Source: Deltaproteobacteria bacterium
GTDB lineage: Bacteria > Myxococcota_A > Polyangia > JAAYKL01
Assembly (NCBI GenBank): GCA_016936575.1
Contig: JAFGXQ010000016.1
Span: 1 to 54,517 of the forward strand
Reading direction: 5' to 3'
DNA: 54,517 nt
In this document: piece by piece, positions 35,303 through 45,400 of the stretch
Layout: each line of letters begins with the position of its first letter
Position numbering within the stretch: the stretch's first letter is position 1
Notes under the pieces: generated by a model
Database searches by the model: none
Told to the model about the DNA's origin: nothing
The model's input: the letters and a program-made list of their open reading frames with translations, nothing else
Translations under genes and position numbers: made by a program

Positions 35303-37585
35303 ATGAGCCCTGTGTTGGAAATTTCTTTTTTTGCGCCTTTCATCGACCAATTCAATCAGCCGTGTATTGTTCATTCGCTGAACACCGGAACTATTGTCGC
35401 CTCGAATCAGACGGCGAAGCACCGCTTCAGAGAGCACCTGAACAATTCCAATTTTTACGAGTGGCTGGTACCCCAGTCTCGCCAGAAGTACATTGATTTC
35501 ATCCGCGAACTGGCAGATTCAACCCCCAGACAGTTCCCGTCCCGGCTGGTGTTTATCTCTGATAACATCAGTCCGATTCAGATGACTGCGCAAAAATACG
35601 TTGAAGACAGTAAGTCATACATCGTTCTGGTCAGCCCCGCCAATAACGCCGAGAATGAAAATAGTGACGCTGATGTGAACGGGCATCCGAGCTCCGCGAC
35701 GACGCAGTCCGCTCACCATGCCGATGATTACGTATCCCTGTTCAACAGCATGTTGAACGGATTCGCGGTTCATGAAATTATCTGCAACCCGCAGGGGAAG
35801 CCGGTCAACTATCGATTTCTCGATATCAACCCCGCTTTTGAAAAGATCACCGGTTTGCGTCGAGACATCATCGGTAAAACCGTGCTCGAAGTACTGCCCA
35901 ACACCGAACCTATATGGATTGAAAAATATGGCGAAGTGGCACTTACCGGCGAGCCGATTCAATTTTCGCAGTTTTCAGGAGAGTTGGGAAAATACTTCAC
36001 CGTCACCGCTTATTCTCCCGCGCCGAAACGATTTGTAGTGGTATTTGAAGATATTACCGCGCGAAAAAATGCCGAAGAGGAACAGCGCAGATTGTACAGC
36101 GCCATTGAGCATGCGGCAGAAATGTGCGTCATCACGAACGCGGACGGCGACATTCAATACACCAACCCGGCCTTTGAAGAGATTACAGGATACAAGAAAG
36201 CGGAACTGCTGGGGCAGAATCCGAGAGTTCTCAGAAGCGGTCGGCACGACCCTGTGTTTTACGATTCCCTGTGGCAAACAATTTCATCCGGCCGCACTTG
36301 GCGCGGCACGTTCATCAACAAAAAGAAGGACGGTACACTCTATACGGAGCAGGCGGTCATCTCCCCCATAACGAACGATGACGGCAAAATTGTAAATTAC
36401 GTTGCGGTCAAACGCGATATCACAGCGGAAATCCAACGGGAAGAACAATTGCGACAAGCCGAGAAAATGGAAGCTCTCGGACACCTGGCGGGTGGCATTG
36501 CCCACGACTTCAACAATGTGCTGGGGGCAATTATCGGCTATACGGAGTTGCTCGAAGAAACCGTGAAGCCATCCACCACGCAGGCAACCTATATTAAAAA
36601 CGTATTGTCCGCCGGAGAGCGCGCCCGTCAACTGGTTGGGCAGATTCTCTCTTTCAGCCGACAACACTCCGCAGAAAAAACCACGGTATTCATGGGAAGC
36701 ATTGTGCGAGAAGTATATATGTTGATTCGCGCCTGTTTCCCGTCATCAGTCGAAATTCAAGCCGACATATCATCAAATCCGATTCCGGTACTTGCAAATC
36801 CGACGCAGTTGCACGAGGTCATCATGAACCTGTGCACCAATGCGATGCAGGCAATGAATGAAACCGGCATGTTGAAACTGGACTTTAATGAAGTCGCTGT
36901 CGACACACCCATTTCGGGGTATTTTGGAAACATCCCTGAAGGAAAATACGCTAGGCTCATCATTGAAGACAACGGCTGCGGAATGACTGAAGAAACCATG
37001 TCGAAAATGTTCGAACAATTTTTCACGACCAAGCCCGTGGGCCAGGGTACCGGAATGGGATTGGCCGTGGCGCAGGAAATTGTCAAACAGCATGACGGCA
37101 ATTTGATCGTCCGGAGTATCGACGGCGTGGGCACCGTAATCACGCTGTATATACCGATTTCCGACTCGCTTATCTCAATCGCCGCAGAACCGATGGTTCC
37201 GAAACTATCCAATCGCGAGGCCGCACGCATCCTGTTTGTCGATGACGAAATCACGCTCACCTACCTTGCCTCGCAGATGATTGCAGATATGGGATTTCTC
37301 GTTGACAGCACTTCGAGCAGCATGAAAGCGCTGCAAATGTTTGAAAAATCAGCTGACCGCTACGATCTGGTCATCACCGACCATAAGATGCCCGATCTCA
37401 ACGGAATTGAGCTCGCCCGACGAATCCATTCCGTCCGTCCGAGTATTCCGATTTTACTATGTACGGGGCTGGGAGATGACGAGCGTTCGAATAGTTTTGG
37501 ACCGCCTGATATTCAAGGCGTTCTCGCCAAGCCGTTCCGCAAAAAAGTACTCGAGGAAAGAATTCGTTCTTTAATAACGCCGTAG
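35303..37585 (+). CDS. PAS-domain hybrid histidine kinase with C-terminal receiver
   Basis: Soluble 760-residue sensor kinase. The first ~110 residues look like a divergent PAS domain; two clearer PAS domains follow at about 140-255 (HEIICNPQGKPVNYRFLDIN) and 258-378 (TNADGDIQYTNPAFEEITGY, with its PAC segment). The HisKA box is GGIAHDFNNVLGAI with His401, an NtrB-like form. The HATPase has NLCTNAMQAM, DNGCGM, FEQFFTTK and GTGMGLAV. The C-terminal receiver (about 640-760) has DDE near its start and the phospho-acceptor Asp in VITDHKMPDLNG. It is divergent from the chemoreceptor gene across a 283-base gap. Ligand and output are unknown. Confidence 0.9.
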   Translation: MSPVLEISFFAPFIDQFNQPCIVHSLNTGTIVASNQTAKHRFREHLNNSNFYEWLVPQSRQKYIDFIRELADSTPRQFPSRLVFISDNISPIQMTAQKYVEDSKSYIVLVSPANNAENENSDADVNGHPSSATTQSAHHADDYVSLFNSMLNGFAVHEIICNPQGKPVNYRFLDINPAFEKITGLRRDIIGKTVLEVLPNTEPIWIEKYGEVALTGEPIQFSQFSGELGKYFTVTAYSPAPKRFVVVFEDITARKNAEEEQRRLYSAIEHAAEMCVITNADGDIQYTNPAFEEITGYKKAELLGQNPRVLRSGRHDPVFYDSLWQTISSGRTWRGTFINKKKDGTLYTEQAVISPITNDDGKIVNYVAVKRDITAEIQREEQLRQAEKMEALGHLAGGIAHDFNNVLGAIIGYTELLEETVKPSTTQATYIKNVLSAGERARQLVGQILSFSRQHSAEKTTVFMGSIVREVYMLIRACFPSSVEIQADISSNPIPVLANPTQLHEVIMNLCTNAMQAMNETGMLKLDFNEVAVDTPISGYFGNIPEGKYARLIIEDNGCGMTEETMSKMFEQFFTTKPVGQGTGMGLAVAQEIVKQHDGNLIVRSIDGVGTVITLYIPISDSLISIAAEPMVPKLSNREAARILFVDDEITLTYLASQMIADMGFLVDSTSSSMKALQMFEKSADRYDLVITDHKMPDLNGIELARRIHSVRPSIPILLCTGLGDDERSNSFGPPDIQGVLAKPFRKKVLEERIRSLITP

Positions 37586-37722
37586 CTTCTATGTATATCA
37601 AAACAAATCACAAAACGACACAATTAGACGAATAGATTTTGACTAGATTTTTGCGTTTATTGCTTGCATTGTAGCCAAAAATGAATAGATTATGAGCAGT
37701 TTAAGAAGTACAGAGAGGATAT

Positions 37723-39435
37723 ATGAGAAAATTTGCCGCCGCGTTTATGAAAATGGGAATCGCCCGAAACGGAAAGCCGATGCTGAATCGTCTGAACGCG
37801 GAGAGCACAGATGTACGCCTTTCCCAGCAGCGGGTACTCAATGATATAATTGCTTACGCAGCGAACACTGTATATGGTCAAACGCACAAGTTTCAATCAA
37901 TACGCACCCCCGCCGAGTTTCAAAGCGCGGTCCCGGTAAATCAGTACGAGTCGCTGCGCCCATATGTGGAGCGTCACGAAAAAGGCGAACCGAATGTATT
38001 GTTTCCGGGAAAACCGATGTTCTATGCAACCACCAGCGGCACCACCGCCGCGCCGAAACGAATTCCCATCACCCGAAAATATCACGACGAATGCTACAAC
38101 GGATTGTCGAACCTGTGGCTTCATACGATGTTCATTCAGAACCCGGGCTTCATGAACGGGTATGACATCAGCATGGTGGGAAAGGCAATAGAAGGATATA
38201 CCCCCGACGGCACCAGTTTCGGCTCTTTTTCGGGTCACATGAACGCCTACATGCCGGAATTCATCAAACGATTTAGAGTGGTCCCGTTCGAAGTGCACGA
38301 CATAGACCATTATCCATCAAAGTATTACGCACTTCTGAGAGTGGCGCTGATGTATCCGATTCGTTGGATTGTCGCCGCCAACCCCAGTACGCTGTTGGAG
38401 CTTCACCGATTTGTAATGGAGCGATATGACGACATCGTGCGGGACATTGCAGACGGTACCCTTCGCAGCGACTTGAACATTGATGTGCCCATTCGCCGAG
38501 CAATCGAACAGAGACTTTCGACCAACAAAAAACGGGCATGGCAACTCACCGCGTTACAAACCGCATTCGGTGACGCGCTGCGCCCCAAACACTACTGGCC
38601 CGGCTTGCAGGTAATCAACACATGGAAAAGCGGCAATGCGGGGTTGTACCTGAAACAGACCGAGGGATTTTTTCCCGATGATGCGGTGATTCGAGAATTC
38701 GGTTACCTGGCCACCGAAGCAAGAGCCGGTATTGTTCTGGGCAACAACGACGAGACCAGTATACTGGCCGCTCACCTGCTTTACTTTGAGTTTGTTGAGC
38801 GGGACGAAAAAGATTCAAAACATCAGACTTTTCTGCAGGCGCATGAACTGGAAGCGGGAAAAGAATATGGCATTTTCATTACAACGCCCAGTGGCCTGTA
38901 TCGGTACGACATGAACGACATCGTTCGGGTGGAAGGGTTCTACAACCAGTTTCCGCGTATTCGCTTTGTCCAGAAAGGAACCGGAGCCACCAGTCTTACC
39001 GGAGAAAAACTGTACGAAGCGCAATATCTTGACGCCATGACAGACACATTGGCCAAAATGAACCTGACATCCGCCTTTCATGTGGCGTTTGCCGAACTGG
39101 AGAGTTCGAGTTACCAGAGCTTCGTTGAACTGAGTCCATCGCCGCCTCCGCCGAAAAAACAACATATTCTCGATGCCATGAGCCTTGAGCTCGACGAACA
39201 ATTGCAAAAACGAAACCCGGAGTACGCTGCAAAACGAAAATCCAATAGACTACGGCCGCCGGTACTGCATTCACTGCAACCGGGGGCTTTCGTGAAATAT
39301 AAATCATTGAAGCTGGCGCAAGGCGCGCGGGAAGGTCAATTTAAAATGACCCATCTGCAACAGGATGACGCGCAACTCGCACTCTTTCGCTCACTGTGCA
39401 ACGACGCATACCTCGTATCTGGAGGAACCATATGA
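37723..39435 (+). CDS. GH3-family adenylating enzyme (acyl-acid-amido synthetase-like)
   Basis: A 570-residue member of the GH3 family, named for plant auxin and jasmonate conjugases, which adenylate a carboxylic acid and join it to an amino acid. The ATP-binding motif is visible at about 100-117 (YATTSGTTAAPKRIPIT), the central motif in YLATEARAGIVLGNN, and the third motif in YRYDMNDIVRVEGFY followed by FVQKGTGATSLTGEK. An AGAGAGGAT ribosome site precedes the ATG. The stop codon overlaps the start of the polyketide synthase gene (ATGA), so both are made together. By inference it activates the polyketide product, or the starter acid, as an acyl-AMP; a CoA or amine acceptor is unknown. Confidence 0.88.
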   Translation: MRKFAAAFMKMGIARNGKPMLNRLNAESTDVRLSQQRVLNDIIAYAANTVYGQTHKFQSIRTPAEFQSAVPVNQYESLRPYVERHEKGEPNVLFPGKPMFYATTSGTTAAPKRIPITRKYHDECYNGLSNLWLHTMFIQNPGFMNGYDISMVGKAIEGYTPDGTSFGSFSGHMNAYMPEFIKRFRVVPFEVHDIDHYPSKYYALLRVALMYPIRWIVAANPSTLLELHRFVMERYDDIVRDIADGTLRSDLNIDVPIRRAIEQRLSTNKKRAWQLTALQTAFGDALRPKHYWPGLQVINTWKSGNAGLYLKQTEGFFPDDAVIREFGYLATEARAGIVLGNNDETSILAAHLLYFEFVERDEKDSKHQTFLQAHELEAGKEYGIFITTPSGLYRYDMNDIVRVEGFYNQFPRIRFVQKGTGATSLTGEKLYEAQYLDAMTDTLAKMNLTSAFHVAFAELESSSYQSFVELSPSPPPPKKQHILDAMSLELDEQLQKRNPEYAAKRKSNRLRPPVLHSLQPGAFVKYKSLKLAQGAREGQFKMTHLQQDDAQLALFRSLCNDAYLVSGGTI

Positions 39436-42400
39436 CAAAACAACACTCGAACCAATCACGAACCCCCATCGCCATCTGCGGTATCGGTTGCCGATTTCCC
39501 GGTGGTGCGGACAGCCCGGATAAATTCTGGGAATTGCTGAAAAATAAAACCGACGCCATCGGCCCGGTTCCCGCTGACCGATGGGACGCGGATGCCCTGT
39601 TTGACCCAAACTACAAGACCGCCGGCAAGATACACGTAAAGGAAGGCGGATTTATCGAAGGCTTCGATGAGTTCGACGCATCTTTTTTCGGTATCGCACC
39701 GGTGGAAGCCCACAGCATGGACCCCGCACATCGGCTACTGCTGGAACACACCTACCAGGCATTTGAAGACGCAGGGGAGCCGCTCAAAAAACTCGAAGCG
39801 AGCCGCACCGGTGTGTTTGTCGGAACGTCGTCATCGGAGTATGCCGGCATTATGCAAAACTACTCGGAACGCGCCAGCATCAACGCGCACACCAATACGG
39901 GCAGTTCTCCGTCCATCGCAGCCAATCGTCTATCGTACGTATTTAACCTGAAAGGCCCCAGTTTCGCGGTGGACACCGCGTGTTCATCCAGTCTGATCGC
40001 CGCTCATCTGGCGTGTCGGGCCATCTGGAACAACGAAGCGACCGGCGCGGTGGTCGCCGGCGTGAATCTGATCATCAAACCGGAGCTGCACATCGGGTTC
40101 AGCACCGCCGGTTTTCTATCACCCGATGCACGCTCAAAGTCGTTCGATGCCCGCGCCAACGGATATGTGCGCAGTGAAGGCGTAGGCGTGTTGTACCTGA
40201 AACCACTCGACAAAGCCCAAGCGGACGGCAATAAAATTTACGCGACCATTATCGGCAGCGCTATCAACGAGGACGGCCGCACCGGCGGCATCGCCCTCCC
40301 CAACCCCGATGCGCAGGCGGATGTAATGCATCTCGCGTACTCAGATGCGGGGATATCACCTTCAGAGGTAAGTCTCGTGGAAGCGCACGGCACCGGTACC
40401 GCAGCGGGTGACCCCATTGAAGCCGGGAGCATCGGAAAAGTCATCGGCGCAAATCGCCATGATCCAGTGGTTATCGGCTCCGTGAAAAGCAACATCGGAC
40501 ATACGGAGTTGGCATCGGGAAGTGCCGGTCTCATCAAACTGGCACTATCGCTCAAGCACAAACAGGTTCCCCCCACGGTTCATTTTGAAACCCCCAACCC
40601 AAAAATCGATTTCGACGGCCTTCACATTCAGGTGGCTGACCGCCTGCTGCCGCTTCCCGAAAAAAACGGCACCACGTATGCAGGTATTAACTCGTTCGGG
40701 TTCGGCGGAGCCAATGCGCACCTGGTGCTCCAGTCGTACACACCTGCGCCTGCGCCACTACAGAAGGAAGATAAGGGGATTCCCCTGCCGCTATTTATTT
40801 CCGCGCGGGATGAAGCAGCCCTCAAGGATCTGGCTTCTTCGTACAAATCTATGCTGGTGAAAAACCAAATGTCTCTATCTGATATAGCTTCATCTGCTGC
40901 GTTGCACCGTTCTCAGCTGGAAATCGGAACCGCTATTGTGGCGAAAAATTCCGAAGACGCCGTTGAACGCATCGACGCCTTTCTGCGCGATTCCCCCGAT
41001 CCATGGGTGCTCTCAAACCGTCCCGACCAATACGACGCCGACACTGTCGCGTTTGTTTTTTCGGGTCAGGGGCCTCAATGGTATGCCATGGGCAGGCAGC
41101 TATTGCAGGAGAACAAAACATTCCGCGATACCATCGAAGAAGTGAATCAGCACCTGCAGCGCCTGGGATGGTTGAAAGAAGAGCAAAGCTCCCTGCTTGA
41201 GGAACTGCAAAAAGATGAGGAGACCAGTCGCATCAATGAAACCCACATCGTGCAGCCGGCACTGTTCGCGCTGCAAGTGGGCCTCGCACGCATATGGATG
41301 GATATGGGAATCACCCCCGACATGGTGGTCGGACATTCCATCGGAGAAGTGGCCGCCTCATGCATCAGCGGTGCCTTGTCAATGGAAGACGCGGTGAAGG
41401 TGGTCTTCTGGCGCAGCCGTTGCCAATCCAAAGCCAGTGGGCGCGGGAAAATGATGGCCATCGGGCTCTCCGCGTCAGAGGCGACGCCGCTGCTTGCGCA
41501 ATTTCACGGAAAAATTGACATCGCCGCAATCAACGGTCCGAAAATGATCACCGTTGCCGGTGATACAGAAGCATTGGATACGCTGGGAACGATGCTGGAG
41601 GACGACGGCGTATTCAATCGTATGCTGGTAGTCGATGTACCGTTCCACAGTTACCTGCTCGACGATGTTGCCGAAGAGTTTGTTCGAGAAGCCGCTATCA
41701 GCCACGGGAAGCCCACAACTGTTCCGATGTATTCCACCGTGCACGGCCGCATTGTTGCTGGAACAGAAATCGATCAGATGTACTGGGCGAAGAATATTCG
41801 GCAGAGCGTACTTTTCTACCCCACTGTTGAACAGATGATTGCCGACGGAGCGAATATTTTCGTGGAGATCAGTCCGCATCCAATTCTTGCACACGGAATC
41901 AATGCCGCCCTGGAATCGCATGAAAAAAAAGGAAGTGTTGTCGCCTCTCTTAGAAGAAAGGAAGACGAATCGCTCAACATCGCCCGCGCATATGCACAGC
42001 TTCGGTTGGCCGGGCACGGTGTCGATGTCTCTACCTTCTGTGGTGAAAGGTCGGCCTCGTATCAGCAGCTCCCCCACTATCCATGGCAGCGGGAACGGTA
42101 CTGGCAGGAATCAACCAACGCGACAGCCGAAAGGTTGGCCACACGAGTGCACCCGCACCTACTCAAATCCCATGTAGCGGCGGACAACCCGAACAACGTT
42201 ATCTGGGAAGTTGAACTGGATGCGAGATCTGCGCCGTACATACTCGACCATCGTGTGCAGGGGCCGTTAGTGTATCCCGGTGCCGGGCATGTGGATCTTG
42301 CTATTGCCGCAGGTCGCGCATCATTTGGGGACAAGTTCGGATTTCTGGAGGACATCGAGTTCATCAAGCCACTATTCCTGAAAGACAAAGGAACACCCCA

Positions 42401-45400
42401 TAAGGTTCAGATCCATATTGATACAGACGACGGCGCTTTTGTCATCGCAACCTTGAACGAAGAAAAATCCAACTCGGAATGGGTGGTCCACTCCAGAGGA
42501 AAAATCAACCATATTGGCGATCGGTTTGAAAGCAAGCCGGTGACATTGGCGGTATTGAAATCCCGCATTGACGAACCGGTTGAGGTAGCACCTTTGTTCG
42601 ACGTCCTAAATGCCGGAGGACTGACGTTGGGCGAAACCTTTCGCGGAATTATTGAATTGAAAAGAAAAGGGGAGGAAGCACTTGGAAAAATACAAACCCA
42701 CCCCAGTATCGCTCCACTGGTGAATCAGTACAATCTACACCCTGCACTGTTGGACGCATCATTTCAGTCCGCGTTCGGGATTATTGAAGATCGGCAAAAC
42801 ATGGGTGTGTACATTCCGCGCAATATCGACCGCGTGAAATTCTACAATCAGCCAAACGGCGAGTTCATTTACTCATACGCACATGCGCGAAAGAATGAAT
42901 CCGAAACCATTCTGGTAGACCTCTGGATATTCAACGAAGATGGATCACTCATCGCAGAAATACAGGGATTCCTCGGAAAATATCTGAAAGGCTCGCGGGG
43001 AGAAACCGAAGGTGAGTTGGACACCTTGTACTACACATACGAAACCAAAGAAGTGGAACGAACAGCGGAACTACAGAACCGACAGCCGGAGACATACTTC
43101 GCTACGCTCAATGACGTCGACATTGCGTTGACGCAGCAAATCGAAACCATCTCACGTGAAGATCGATTTCAGCCATTTCTTGAAGATTTGTCTTCGGCAA
43201 TGGACGATCTGGCAATGGCCTACGTATTCGAAACATTCGACCATTTCGGAATGCCGCTTACTCCCGGAAATATCTTTGCTGTCAGCGGCACCGAATGCAA
43301 TCTTGAGATTACTGAGAACCAGCGAGCGTTGTTCGAACTCATCTTGAAAACGCTGGAACAGCGCAACCTGGTTTCCATTGACGGCGCACGCTGCGAAGTG
43401 CGTTCTCACGAGACCCCGCTGAGTGTCCACACGACGGAACACCGGCATGAGCGCGTTTTGTCGCAATTTCCTGAAGAACATCGATTTTTCAAACATGTGG
43501 GTGAGAACCTTCACAATGTGCTTGTAGGGAAAACAGATGCGACAGAAGTACTGTTTGCACAAGAACGTTGGGACGAAATTGTTCAATATTATACAAGCGC
43601 CTATTCAATGGACAAATACAACCGGTTAGCGGCGTCCGCAGTCCGGCGATTGCTCGCAGATACACACGGAAATAAAATTCGGATACTTGAAATCGGCGGC
43701 GGCACCGGCGGCATCACCCAGGCGATACTGGCCGAGTTATCGGAGGTGAACTATCAGTACATGTTCACTGACATTTCCCCCTCTTTCCTCGACAAAGCCA
43801 AACAGCGATTCGGCGAAAATGAGTGCATGGTATATGGATTGCTGAACATTGAGAACGATCCGAAGAGCCAGGGATACGTTCCAGGAAGCTACGATATTGT
43901 CATCGCATCCAACGTGCTGCATGCGACCCAAGATCTCACGGTCACACTGGAGCACACACGTTCTCTTCTTGCCCAAAACGGCATTCTGTGCCTGCTTGAA
44001 GTATCGAATGTACCGTTGTATGTGGACCTCAGCTTCGGTATGACCGAAGGATGGTGGCGGTTCAACGATGCCATCCGTAAAGACAGATGTACGCTGACTG
44101 GGCCCAAATGGTGCAATACGCTCAATGAAGCCGGATTCCGCAACAGCCGCGCATTCTGCGATGTAGATGAAGGACCATGGCCCTCTCAGAACATCATTGT
44201 GGCAGAGGCGTCCGGTGAAATCGAACAGCCGGTTGAAAAAAGAGTTTCCCGAACCTGGGTAATACATCCCGATCAACAAGGAGTGTCCCAATTCATTGTC
44301 AATCAACTGAAGTCAACCGACGACCGTGTGGTGCAAATTGTATCGGACGATACCACTCACTGGGTTGATAACAATACATATGGCCTCGCACCCAACGATG
44401 AAACAGGGCTGACAACGCTGATTGGCACCTTGTCAGAAAAACCGCTTTCGGTGCTGAACACTCAACTTCTCGACCTCGTACCGAACAGCGATAATGAACC
44501 GCCGGATATTCTTAAAATCAACGATGCGTTGTTCCGGAATGTCCGTATTTCGAAAGCCATCATCGAAGCAGCGCCGACCGATGCGAAGATTATCTGTGTT
44601 ACACAGGGTGTATATTCGGATGTACCCAATCTCGCGCAATCGCCCGCATGGGGTCTGCAACGGGTCATGTTCAACGAGCTTTCCGATGCAGATGTTCGAA
44701 TTGTGGATATAGCTGACACATCAACAGAAACACTTCAACAGTTGGTGACGGAGCTGTTGGATGAAAATGAGTCAGAAGAAGAGATTATTCTGAAGAACGG
44801 TAAACGATATGCGACACGTCTGGAACCGATTTCCGCCGAAAAAAGAGCCGTTGTATCAGCAACAAATACCAATACGGCAGGTGCGCACATTCATCTCGTC
44901 CCATCAGAAACGGGCGTTCTATCGCAATGTGCGTTTGTACCCAAGGATGTGACACCGATTGCAGCTGATGAGGTCGCCATTGCGGTTTCTTATTCTGGGC
45001 TGAATTTCCGTGATGTGATGATTGCGGGAGGTAACATGCCGCCCGACGCTATACGCGGAGGCATATTTGTCTGTCATCTGGGATTGGAATGCAGCGGCAC
45101 CGTTATCGAAGTGGGCGCGGCTGTCTCCCATGTCGTGAAGGGAGACGCTGTCATCGCGATTGCAGCGGATACCATTTCGGAGCGTACTATTGCCAAATCC
45201 GCGTATGTTCGGAAACTGCCGAAACAAATCGACTTGCGTACCGGCGCGGCACTTCCGATGGCTTCCATCACAGCGTATATGGCACTTTACAAACTGGCCA
45301 ATATCCAAACAGGTGATCGCGTTCTGATACATGCTGCGGCCGGCGGTGTCGGGTTGATGGCAGTGCACTTCGCACTGCATCAGGGGGCTACGGTTTTCGC